A stretch of 64,000 bases of DNA, taken from contig NZ_PYGC01000009.1 of the NCBI RefSeq assembly GCF_003014495.1, forward strand, positions 62,001 to 126,000, given 5' to 3'. Shown here one piece after another: positions 36,308 to 44,172 of this stretch. This stretch comes from Prolixibacter denitrificans. GTDB taxonomy: Bacteria; Bacteroidota; Bacteroidia; Bacteroidales; Prolixibacteraceae. Each line of letters opens with the position of its first letter. The first letter of the stretch is position 1. The notes under the pieces were generated by a model. It was given only the letters and a program-made list of their open reading frames with translations, did no database searches and was not told the DNA's origin. The translations under genes were made by a program, and so were the position numbers.

Positions 36308-37858
36308 TCAACGACGATACATACTTTTTAGTTCTTCAGCTTTAGCGGCATAAAAAGATTGAGCTCCCGGTTTCGGATCGGTACATAAAAAAACCTTCAG
36401 GCCGTTTTCACGGAAGTTGACATCATCGATTTCGCCAATTTCCCGGTACGAATTGAATAACTTATCGATATCACCCACTTCGTCATTGATATAAATAAAC
36501 GCTCCGTTTCCGAGAGAATCAGGAGCCCACAACAAGTAACTATCATCGAAACTAATCGGTTCAGGGAGGTCATAAGCATGTCCGTAAAAATGAACAGCAC
36601 CCGCCTCGCCATAATTTTCCGCAAAAATATGACAATTAGCTTGTTGCTCGGGAGTCAGTTCATGATAAGCCTTAGCAGTCAGCCGGGCCAGCTCGCTCCA
36701 GCAGGTCATGTCCGCATAGTCTTGCGGAATATTATGCACTTTGCCATCCTCCCAGATGATAATACCCGGGCCTGCCACCTTAATCGCCGATTGACAATAG
36801 GCCGCCATCTTATTAATCGGGAGAACGGGAAGCGCCAATGGCAGAATCGGAATCAGCAGCAGAACAGACAAAACAGGCAACGCATAATTTATCCATTTCC
36901 ATTTTCCCGTCAGATATTTTTCCATCACATAACCGCCAGCTGCGAAAAGCATCGGATAAGCTCCCAGCGTATAATACGACTTTCCGCGTGACAAAATCAG
37001 GATAAGCAATACCAACAAAAAGGTAACGGCAATAGGACGAAACTTCTTCTCTTTCCGGGCAATTAACAAAACCAGGAATCCAACTATCCATACCCAGAAT
37101 GACGTGAAATGAAACAACAACTGCGACGATAAAAATCCCGACAGCGTCACATTCACTAACTGTGTGCGCTGCAGTTCGACCATATGATGAACAACCGGCC
37201 AGTCGTGCTCGTACTGCCAGATAAGGTTGGGAAGTATCATCACAAAGCCAATTAGAATTCCCAATATCAGCTGTTTGCTCCAAAGCAGTTTTCGATACGG
37301 GCTTAACAAAAGAGAGATTCCCCAGGCAAGTACCAGAAACGAGATGGAGTATTTAGCCAGAAAACCAATTCCGATAACAAATCCAATCCATGGCCACAAC
37401 TGCTCGTCGTTGCGATTGATTAACCGAATGAACAGATAAGAAGTCAGCAGCCAGAAATATTCGTCGAAAGAAACCGGTTGAAACAGTGCGTTCGAACGAA
37501 GAAAAGCCAATGACGTGAGGTAAGCCATTTCGGCAATGAACACAGCCAGTAGTCGTCCGCCCATTTCGCGAACCAGGAATCCGATAGTCACCAACGAAGC
37601 AGCCCCTAACAAAGCCGGGACCAGCTTAATCGCAAAAACAGAATATCCCGCGGTGTGTCGTATGATGAAAGAGACCATACCGATAAGTGGCGGCGTAGAA
37701 ATGTATCCGGTTGCCGGATGATCGCCCATCGCAAAGTACAGCATCCCGTCACGATGTAACTCGTAATTATAAGCGGTCAACAAATGGATAACGACAGTTG
37801 TCAAGGCAAAACCGGCAACCATCCAACCGAAAAGGATATTCTCTTTTTTGCTGTTCAT
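36308..37858 (-). CDS. Glycosyltransferase family 39-like (ArnT/PMT-type) membrane protein
   Basis: This 516-residue inner-membrane protein has many transmembrane helices. It uses ATG 37858 (MNSKKENILFGWMVAG); an upstream in-frame start would add 14 doubtful residues. The first periplasmic loop carries the conserved acidic residue in YNYELHRDGMLYFAMGDHPA. PPLIGMVSFIIRH and later LRSNALFQPVSFDEYFW also fit polyprenyl-phosphate-dependent GT39/GT83 enzymes. A soluble periplasmic domain occupies the last 170 residues. Donor and acceptor are unknown. A candidate structured RNA lies 70 bp upstream on the same strand and could be its leader. Confidence 0.87.
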   Translation of the reverse strand: MNSKKENILFGWMVAGFALTTVVIHLLTAYNYELHRDGMLYFAMGDHPATGYISTPPLIGMVSFIIRHTAGYSVFAIKLVPALLGAASLVTIGFLVREMGGRLLAVFIAEMAYLTSLAFLRSNALFQPVSFDEYFWLLTSYLFIRLINRNDEQLWPWIGFVIGIGFLAKYSISFLVLAWGISLLLSPYRKLLWSKQLILGILIGFVMILPNLIWQYEHDWPVVHHMVELQRTQLVNVTLSGFLSSQLLFHFTSFWVWIVGFLVLLIARKEKKFRPIAVTFLLVLLILILSRGKSYYTLGAYPMLFAAGGYVMEKYLTGKWKWINYALPVLSVLLLIPILPLALPVLPINKMAAYCQSAIKVAGPGIIIWEDGKVHNIPQDYADMTCWSELARLTAKAYHELTPEQQANCHIFAENYGEAGAVHFYGHAYDLPEPISFDDSYLLWAPDSLGNGAFIYINDEVGDIDKLFNSYREIGEIDDVNFRENGLKVFLCTDPKPGAQSFYAAKAEELKSMYRR

Positions 37859-37928
37859 GATATTACAGTGAACTGATTTATGGAATGGTAATTTACGCAA
37901 TCCTCCTGTTTCCGTTCGAAAAAGGGCA

Positions 37929-37958
37929 TAAAAAAAGCCCTCTGGCGAAGGGCTTTTT
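37929..37958 (-). terminator. Terminator of the candidate RNA
   Basis: On the minus strand AAAAAGCCCT (37949-37958) pairs with AGGGCTTTTT (37932-37941) and a T tract continues. It lies about 70 bp before the ArnT-like ATG. The stem is also T-rich on the plus strand but less so. Confidence 0.85.
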
Positions 37959-38101
37959 GACTTACGATTATTAGACTAATGTCATCTCTTGTGGCGAAAC
38001 TACTCCCTCCAAAACCAGTCTGTTAAACAACTAGCTACGACAACTACCCACTTAATCAGCTCGGGAGGGATATAGAGATTCATTACCTCATCATGTTATC
38101 G
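37929..38101 (-). ncRNA. Candidate structured small RNA (6S-like or cis leader)
   Basis: A consensus promoter, a long imperfect hairpin and an intrinsic terminator are seen in order on the minus strand, defining an RNA of about 173 nt. The outer stem pairs 38074-38085 with 37977-37989 (TAATG and ATCTCT helices around a small internal loop). The next helix, CCCTCC/GGAGGG, pairs 38064-38069 with 38005-38010. It is separated by an asymmetric bubble of 4 against 15 nt. An upper helix pairs 38051-38059 with 38020-38026. The terminator uses AAAAAGCCCT/AGGGCTTTTT with a seven-T tract. A long hairpin with a central bubble is the layout of 6S RNA. A leader or attenuator of the downstream ArnT-like gene is the alternative. 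No open frame is present. Confidence 0.55.
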
Positions 38102-38106
38102 GCGGA

Positions 38107-38137
38107 CAAAATTAAAGCTTATTATTAATTAGACAAA
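38107..38137 (-). promoter_or_regulatory. Promoter of the candidate RNA
   Basis: Read on the minus strand, TTTG (38137-38134) and TAATTTTG (38114-38107) are separated by 19 bp. This matches both elements of the Bacteroidota consensus exactly and places the start near 38101. The rest of the gap up to marC (38138-38347) shows only AT-rich sequence with no convincing gene. Confidence 0.75.
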
Positions 38138-38347
38138 TTTAAAATAACAAAGAGTGAAGTATAAATTCCAAATTAACAATTTCTTAGCATTACCTCCATC
38201 CTGAACTTTGCCTTCAATTAAACAAAACAATTATGAGATGAGATTGTATGTTTAAATAGAGACTACATATTTAGCCGGCCGGGGAACCAAAATCCCCAAT
38301 CTCTTGTCGGTTGTTCATCAGTAAATTTTAAAAGATTCACTATTCCA

Positions 38348-38959
38348 ATGACTGAGATTCTTAAGTACTCAACATTTCTGCTCATCCTGCTGAACCCTTT
38401 CTTGGTAATTGTCTATTTAATAGACATCATGCGAAAACTATCCATGGCTCGTTTCCGAAATGTATTGATTCGGGCAGGTATCATCAGCACATTTGTTTTC
38501 ATCGTATTTGCACTGCTTGGAGACGTCATTTTCTCGGATGTCATTCATGCCAACTTTGCATCATTCCAGATATTTGGCGGGATCGTCTTTCTGCTCATTG
38601 GACTGCAGTTTGTGTTCAAAGGTGGAACAGCCATCGAAGGTCTGCGGGGAGAGTCGAAATATGTAGCCGGTGCTATCGCGATGCCCATCCTGATTGGTCC
38701 GGGAACCATCAGTTACAGCGTGGTTATTGGTGAACATCTGGACAGAATCGACTCCATTTTATCCATCGCCATTGCTATTGCCGTTTCGGTTTCCATCATG
38801 ATTTTGCTAAAGAGACTGCACGATTACATTCAACCCAAGAACGAGGAACTGATCGAACGGTATTTTGATATTTCCGGTAGAATAACTGCATTGGTCATCG
38901 GAACAATTTCAATCGATATGATTATGCAGGGCCTCAATGCCTGGATGCATCATACGTAA
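38348..38959 (+). CDS. MarC-family integral membrane protein
   Basis: This 203-residue inner-membrane protein of the MarC/UPF0056 family has six hydrophobic helices. Family features are LILLNPFLVIVYLID near the start, FGGIVFLLIGLQF, and AIAMPILIGPGTISYSVV in the second half. Despite the name, MarC is not established as an antibiotic-resistance factor and its physiological role is unknown. It is followed by dps after 77 bp in the same direction. Confidence 0.9.
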   Translation: MTEILKYSTFLLILLNPFLVIVYLIDIMRKLSMARFRNVLIRAGIISTFVFIVFALLGDVIFSDVIHANFASFQIFGGIVFLLIGLQFVFKGGTAIEGLRGESKYVAGAIAMPILIGPGTISYSVVIGEHLDRIDSILSIAIAIAVSVSIMILLKRLHDYIQPKNEELIERYFDISGRITALVIGTISIDMIMQGLNAWMHHT

Positions 38960-39036
38960 GAAGAATCAACCTTTCAGACACCTTCGTGACTAACCAGAGG
39001 AAAATCTTATTATTAATCATTTAAATCGAAAACATT

Positions 39037-39528
39037 ATGAATATGAACCTGAATGCAATTGGATTAGACGTAGAGAAAGCCGAAAATCTTTCAGCGAAAC
39101 TGAATCAACTTCTGGCTAACTACCAGGTATTTTATATCAATGTCAGAGGATTTCACTGGAACATCAAAGGCGACAAATTTTTCGAACTTCACATTAAGTT
39201 TGAAGAATTGTATAATGACTTACAACTGAAGAACGATGAAATCGCAGAGCGGATTCTGACACTCGGGAATACTCCGTTTCATAGCTACACTGACTTTCTG
39301 AAAAACAGCACAGTAAAAGAGGTGACCGATATTTCCGACGGAAATCAATGTGTTGCTGAGATTCTGAACGCTTTTAAAGTAATTATCGAATTGCAACGGG
39401 AAATTCTCGCTGACTCGGACGAAGCCAGCGACGAAGGTACCAACGCTTTGATGAGTGATTACATTCGCGAGCAGGAAAAATTGGTTTGGATGTACTCATC
39501 ATTTCTCGGAGACAAAATTCTGAATTAA
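39037..39528 (+). CDS. dps: Dps-family ferritin-like DNA protection protein
   Basis: Dps forms a dodecamer that oxidises and stores iron and protects DNA in stress. The 163-residue protein has the inter-subunit ferroxidase ligands in RGFHWNIKGDKFFELH and FEELYNDLQLKNDEIAERIL. The terminal LVWMYSSFLG helix is typical. There is no lysine-rich N-terminal tail, so direct DNA binding is uncertain. A strong terminator follows the stop. Confidence 0.94.
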   Translation: MNMNLNAIGLDVEKAENLSAKLNQLLANYQVFYINVRGFHWNIKGDKFFELHIKFEELYNDLQLKNDEIAERILTLGNTPFHSYTDFLKNSTVKEVTDISDGNQCVAEILNAFKVIIELQREILADSDEASDEGTNALMSDYIREQEKLVWMYSSFLGDKILN

Positions 39529-39547
39529 TGATATCGTTGCTCAAAAT

Positions 39548-39583
39548 AAAAAGCCGGCCTTGTTAGCAAAGCCGGCTTTTTTT
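39548..39583 (+). terminator. Terminator between dps and lysA
   Basis: AAAGCCGGC (39549-39557) pairs with GCCGGCTTT (39571-39579) and a T run follows. The A-rich left side lets it also work for the convergent lysA transcript. Confidence 0.9.
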
Positions 39584-39598
39584 ATCCTTGTCAGTTCC

Positions 39599-40759
39599 TT
39601 ATTTCAATAATTCATCGGAATTGTAGCTTCTCACCATGTCGCGCATGTTGTAGGTCGAAGCCATCGATTCTCCGTATGCTCCGGCAGAATGCAATGCTAC
39701 TAAATCGCCTCTTTTTGCCACCGGCATGAGCGTTCCTCGCGAAAACGTATCAGAAGACTCACAAATCGGACCAACTACATCGTACTTCACCAACTCTCCA
39801 TTCGAAGACAAGTTTGTGGCTTTATGGTTTGCCTTGTAAAGAGCCGGACGAATCAATTCTGTCATTCCGGCATCCAGAATCATAAACTGGGTTTCAAGCC
39901 CTTTTTTCACGTACAGTACCCTTGAAATCAAATGTCCACATTGTGCTACCAGCGACCGCCCCAACTCGAAATGAAGTTGCTGCCCAGGCTGTAACTCCAG
40001 GTTATCGTGAAATGCCTTGAAGTACGATTTGAAATCAGGAATCGGTTCTTCCTCGGGTTTTTCATAATTGATGCCCAATCCGCCACCAACATTGATGTGC
40101 TCCAGGTGAAATCCGTTTTCGACAAACCACTCCTGAATTTTATTCACTTTCAGCGAAAGCTGCTCGAACACCGAGATATCGGTAATTTGCGAACCGATAT
40201 GGAAATGTATCCCGGTTAACCGGATATTTTTTAACGAACGAAGCCGGCGCCCCACTTCATCGAAATCCCAGTGGTTTATCCCAAATTTATTGTCTTTCAA
40301 TCCGGTTGTAATGTACTCGTGCGTTTGCGGGTCCACATCGGGGTTGATGCGGATGGCCACCGGCGCTACTTTGCCGGCTTCTCCAGCCAACTCATCAATC
40401 ACCTCAATTTCGGGAATTGATTCGCAGTTGAAGCTAAAAATATCGTTTTCGAGTGCAGTACGAATCTCCTTATCACTTTTACCAACACCGGCAAAAGCAA
40501 CTTTCTCGCGGGGAATACCGATTTCGATTGCTTTGGCAACCTCGTTGCCACTCACACAATCGGCTCCCATGCCTGCATCGCGGATTACTTTCAGTAACGC
40601 ATCGTTAGCATTCGCTTTCACAGCATAATGCACGATGTATCCATACTTACTGCTCTCCTGTTTTACTTCGTCGAGGGTCCGGCGCAACAAATCAAAATCA
40701 TAAAAATAGAAAGGCGTTTCAAGTGCCTTGAATTTCTCAATAAACCGGTTATCTATCAT
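39599..40759 (-). CDS. lysA: Diaminopimelate decarboxylase
   Basis: LysA converts meso-diaminopimelate to lysine with PLP. The 386-residue protein has the PLP lysine in YGYIVHYAVKANAND. HFHIGSQITD and INVGGGLGINY follow, then the active-site CESSDTFSRG and a late AGAYGESMASTYN. It lacks about 20 N-terminal residues of some homologues but is otherwise complete. Its start is 6 bp after the lysC stop, so the two form an operon at opposite ends of the lysine pathway. Confidence 0.95.
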   Translation of the reverse strand: MIDNRFIEKFKALETPFYFYDFDLLRRTLDEVKQESSKYGYIVHYAVKANANDALLKVIRDAGMGADCVSGNEVAKAIEIGIPREKVAFAGVGKSDKEIRTALENDIFSFNCESIPEIEVIDELAGEAGKVAPVAIRINPDVDPQTHEYITTGLKDNKFGINHWDFDEVGRRLRSLKNIRLTGIHFHIGSQITDISVFEQLSLKVNKIQEWFVENGFHLEHINVGGGLGINYEKPEEEPIPDFKSYFKAFHDNLELQPGQQLHFELGRSLVAQCGHLISRVLYVKKGLETQFMILDAGMTELIRPALYKANHKATNLSSNGELVKYDVVGPICESSDTFSRGTLMPVAKRGDLVALHSAGAYGESMASTYNMRDMVRSYNSDELLK

Positions 40760-40765
40760 CGAATA

Positions 40766-42082
40766 TTATGCATTTAATACTTTATAACTAAGTGCTTCCA
40801 AAGTCGCTTGTTTGTCGCGGGTATTGACAAGCACCGAAATATTATGGCGGCTTCCACCGTACGAAATCATCCTGACAGGAATTCCCTCCAGCGCATTAAA
40901 CAAGCGTGCTGCATATCCCTTTTCGCCAGCCACAATGTCTCCAACAATACAAACTATGGTTTGTTTCTCGTCGACAATCACTTCGCCGTACTCTCTCAAC
41001 TCCTTTAGAATTTCCGGCAGATGATGATCGTTATCAATGGTCAGCGAAACGGCTACCTCTGAAGTAGTAATCATATCGATCGGCGTCTTGAAAAACTCAA
41101 AGATCTCAAAAACGTTCTTCAGGAAACCGTAGGCGTTCAGCATTCGTCCCGAGCGAATTTTAATTGCCGTAATGCCATCCTTGGCCGCCACGGCTTTAAT
41201 TCCTGGACCACTCGACTCTGCCGTGATTAATGTTCCCTGGCTATCGGGTGCCATGGTATTTTTCAGGCGAACCGGAATGTTGTTAATCTTGGCCGGATGA
41301 ATGGTCTGCGGATGCAAAATTTTTGCTCCGAAATAGGCCAACTCAGCAGCCTCGTTAAACGATAAGAAATCAACGCGGTGCGTTTTATCGACAACACGCG
41401 GATCGTTATTATGAAATCCGTCAATATCCGTCCAAATTTGCACCTCTTCACTTTTAATGGCAGCGCCAATCAACGTAGCCGAGTAATCGGAACCACCTCG
41501 TTGCAGATTGTCAATCTCTCCTTCCGGATTTCGGCAAATAAACCCTTGTGTAATGTAATAATCGGCCTTGGGAGAATTCTCCATCAGCTCGGCCAGATGC
41601 GTTCGGATATAGGCACTATCCGGAGATTTGTCCTTGTCAATCTTCATGAAATCGAGTGCCGGCAGGCAGTAGGCATTGTAACCATTCTCCCGCATCAGCA
41701 CAGTGAACAGGTTGGTAGACAGCAGCTCACCCTGAGCCAGAATAGTCCGCTCGCCGACTTCGCTAAAATCACCAACTGCAAACGATTTTAAGGTCTCGAA
41801 ATGCGTCTCAAGTATCTTTTTCCCTTTCTCCTTATTCTCATTTTTTTCGAACAGGTCATACACTACGTTGTAATACTTTTTTTCCAGTCCACTGATCACA
41901 CCCAACGCAGCCTCTTTATTCCGTTTATATAAATAATCCGAAATTTCTACCAGGCTGTTGGTTGTTCCCGACATAGCTGACAAGACAACGACTTTGCGCT
42001 CACCGTCGGCAATAATCTTCATCACCGCGCGCATGTTTTCAACGGAACCGACCGAGGTTCCTCCAAATTTCAAGACTTTCAT
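40766..42082 (-). CDS. lysC: Aspartate kinase (monofunctional)
   Basis: Aspartate kinase makes aspartyl-4-phosphate, the entry step to lysine, threonine and methionine. The 438-residue protein starts MKVLKFGGTSVGS and has the catalytic domain blocks LSAMSGTTNSL and QRGGSDYSATLIGAA. Two ACT domains lie in the last 150 residues, as expected for feedback control. No homoserine dehydrogenase is fused. A candidate -7 box (TAGTTTTG on the minus strand, 42129-42136) lies about 50 bp upstream. No lysine riboswitch was recognised in the leader. Confidence 0.95.
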   Translation of the reverse strand: MKVLKFGGTSVGSVENMRAVMKIIADGERKVVVLSAMSGTTNSLVEISDYLYKRNKEAALGVISGLEKKYYNVVYDLFEKNENKEKGKKILETHFETLKSFAVGDFSEVGERTILAQGELLSTNLFTVLMRENGYNAYCLPALDFMKIDKDKSPDSAYIRTHLAELMENSPKADYYITQGFICRNPEGEIDNLQRGGSDYSATLIGAAIKSEEVQIWTDIDGFHNNDPRVVDKTHRVDFLSFNEAAELAYFGAKILHPQTIHPAKINNIPVRLKNTMAPDSQGTLITAESSGPGIKAVAAKDGITAIKIRSGRMLNAYGFLKNVFEIFEFFKTPIDMITTSEVAVSLTIDNDHHLPEILKELREYGEVIVDEKQTIVCIVGDIVAGEKGYAARLFNALEGIPVRMISYGGSRHNISVLVNTRDKQATLEALSYKVLNA

Positions 42083-42273
42083 TGGTCAATCTCCTTTAAC
42101 GGTTTAACCTGTTGCAATTTTTCAAAAACAAAACTACAAATTAATCAAAGGAAAAAAGGATTCGAAAAAGGAGGTAACGAAAAATTTACTTACAAATTGA
42201 AAGTAAGAAATATTTCAAGCTATAAATATTTAGTTTTAGCAATAATAATATAGAAAATACAAAGAAATTTGAA

Positions 42274-42912
42274 TTAGGAGAAACGGGCAGGTATCTCACT
42301 AAGCGAGTCGAGAACTTCACAGCCGGTTTCGGAAAGTCTTTCGTGGGACTGGTGACCATTGGCAACCAGGAGACAATGACATCCGATGGCTTCCGCTACT
42401 TCAAAATCGTGAATCGTGTCACCAATCAGGAGAACCTGATTCGGAGAAACCGCTACATCTTTGAGTAATTGTTTTCCATTGTCAATCTTTGAAGCCGCGT
42501 AGTGATTGTCCAGCCCGCAAATCATTTCGAAGAAAGGAAAGATGTCGTTTTGCTTCACATTTTCGATAAGCGGCTCCTGCTCCATTGCCGAAAGAATCAA
42601 CTGCCGTACGTTCTTTGATTGAAGTATTTGGAGAACATCCGTTGCGCCATTCTGTAATCCGCAATCCGGAACGTCCCGGTTGTAGATATCGATAAACTCC
42701 CGGGCCGGAATTTCAAAAGGCTCGCTTTCAAAATCAAACCCGATTCTGCGGTAATAATCTTTTACAGGAAAGGTGAATACTTCGCGGTAGCGCTCCGTTG
42801 AAAGTGCAGGCAGTGCCCGCTTCGCCAATAGCTGGTTGATGATTCGGACCGACAAATGCAGATCATCAAGCAAAGTCCCGTTCCAATCCCAGATGACGGT
42901 CGAAAACTTCAT
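42274..42912 (-). CDS. HAD-family hydrolase (phosphoglycolate phosphatase-like)
   Basis: This 212-residue haloacid dehalogenase-like phosphatase has motif I VIWDWNGTLLDD, motif II LILSAMEQ, a lysine in YAASKIDNGK and motif IV LIGDTIHDFEVA. Motif I is DWNGT rather than DxDGT, a common variant. A helical cap lies between motifs I and II. The likely substrate is a small phosphate ester such as phosphoglycolate or pyrophosphate. Its ATG abuts the stop of the acyltransferase gene upstream, so they are co-transcribed. Confidence 0.9.
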   Translation of the reverse strand: MKFSTVIWDWNGTLLDDLHLSVRIINQLLAKRALPALSTERYREVFTFPVKDYYRRIGFDFESEPFEIPAREFIDIYNRDVPDCGLQNGATDVLQILQSKNVRQLILSAMEQEPLIENVKQNDIFPFFEMICGLDNHYAASKIDNGKQLLKDVAVSPNQVLLIGDTIHDFEVAEAIGCHCLLVANGHQSHERLSETGCEVLDSLSEIPARFS

Positions 42913-44067
42913 CTATTTCCGTTGGCATTTACAGTTCTCGAAGTTGAAAACAGGCACGGCATACATCCCCAGCCAAAGTTGCATGGCATCATCGCGATCC
43001 TCGTTCACCAGTTTGAGTCGCTGGTGCGTCAAATCGAGAAATTTTTCTTTTTCCTCTGCAGTGTACTGGTCAGAATATTTCTGCGTCTTGTAGAAAATAT
43101 CGTAGGCGATGTAATTATTCGGCCAAAGCTTGAAGTTCCGGTAAATTTCCACATCGATATATTCGGAAAGTGCCTTTAATGCCTTATTGGTATTGCCAAT
43201 CTTAGCAATGTCGGCCAGCGGCTCCACAACGGGTTTACCAAATTCGAAATGCACGTGGCCCTTTTGATTCTTTAAGCCACTCACCATACTCCACAAGTCG
43301 TCTTTCTCTGTTTTCGAGAAGTCAGGATCGTTTTGCCTCTTCAGCAACTCGGCCACCTTCTCATTCCCGCACGGTTCTATCTCATAAGAAATTGAAAGTG
43401 GCACCAGGTTCAGTTCCCTGAAACCCGTTTCAAAATCGGCCCCATTGGACATGTTCATCATCTTCAGGACCGAAACCTGCGTCAGGTCGTTTCCATCTTT
43501 GGTCCGTCCTTCACGCTGCGCAATCCAGACTGAATCGCCGCGGTTTTGTATCGAATGGCGAATATATTCCGACAATGTTTTGGAAGCCATCAACATCTGC
43601 TTCACCGGAATATTCCGTTTCACCACAAAAGCCCGGTTCAGCTTTACCATATCAGTAATCCACTGATAGATCAGCAGGTTGCTGCCAATCGCAATTTCCG
43701 TGGTATTCAAGCCGGCTTTTTTAATCTCCACATTCATCAAAGCCGCATCGAGAATGATGTCGCGGTGATTGGAAATGAAAACATAGCTTTTGTTCGGGTC
43801 GATATTTTCCAGCCCGCCAATGCTAATTCCTTCGGTACTGTTTTCAATGATTTTATCCAGATACGGCAACATAAAGCGTGTCTGAAAATCGTCAACGTTA
43901 TACGTCAACAGGAGAGCAGCTTTGATCTCCTCTACACGCTCTCGGGTTTGATAGAGCGTCATCAGCACCTCATCAAAAATGGGATCAGCGACCAGTCGCT
44001 TCATCACTTCCGCAACTTCGTCGTCTCTGTAAGGCCTGATTTCATCAAATTTTTTTTCGGACTGCAT
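42913..44067 (-). CDS. Glycerolipid acyltransferase (PlsC-like)
   Basis: This 384-residue protein of the 1-acyl-glycerol-phosphate acyltransferase superfamily has the motif FISNHRDIILDAAL near residue 115. AIGSNLLIYQW and a phosphate-binding WIAQREGRTKDG follow. The spacing between the motif His and the second Asp is HX5D rather than the usual HX4D. It has no clear transmembrane helix. A role in phospholipid assembly is the working inference; acceptor is unknown. It is the first gene of a two-gene unit with the HAD phosphatase. Confidence 0.85.
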   Translation of the reverse strand: MQSEKKFDEIRPYRDDEVAEVMKRLVADPIFDEVLMTLYQTRERVEEIKAALLLTYNVDDFQTRFMLPYLDKIIENSTEGISIGGLENIDPNKSYVFISNHRDIILDAALMNVEIKKAGLNTTEIAIGSNLLIYQWITDMVKLNRAFVVKRNIPVKQMLMASKTLSEYIRHSIQNRGDSVWIAQREGRTKDGNDLTQVSVLKMMNMSNGADFETGFRELNLVPLSISYEIEPCGNEKVAELLKRQNDPDFSKTEKDDLWSMVSGLKNQKGHVHFEFGKPVVEPLADIAKIGNTNKALKALSEYIDVEIYRNFKLWPNNYIAYDIFYKTQKYSDQYTAEEKEKFLDLTHQRLKLVNEDRDDAMQLWLGMYAVPVFNFENCKCQRK

Positions 44068-44172
44068 TGTATTCCAAGAATAGTTTAAATTTCCGAGCAG
44101 TCTTGCAAAGGTAAAAAATTACCCGAATGCGCCATGAACAGATTGCTCTGCAACATCTGACTCCAGCAGGAT

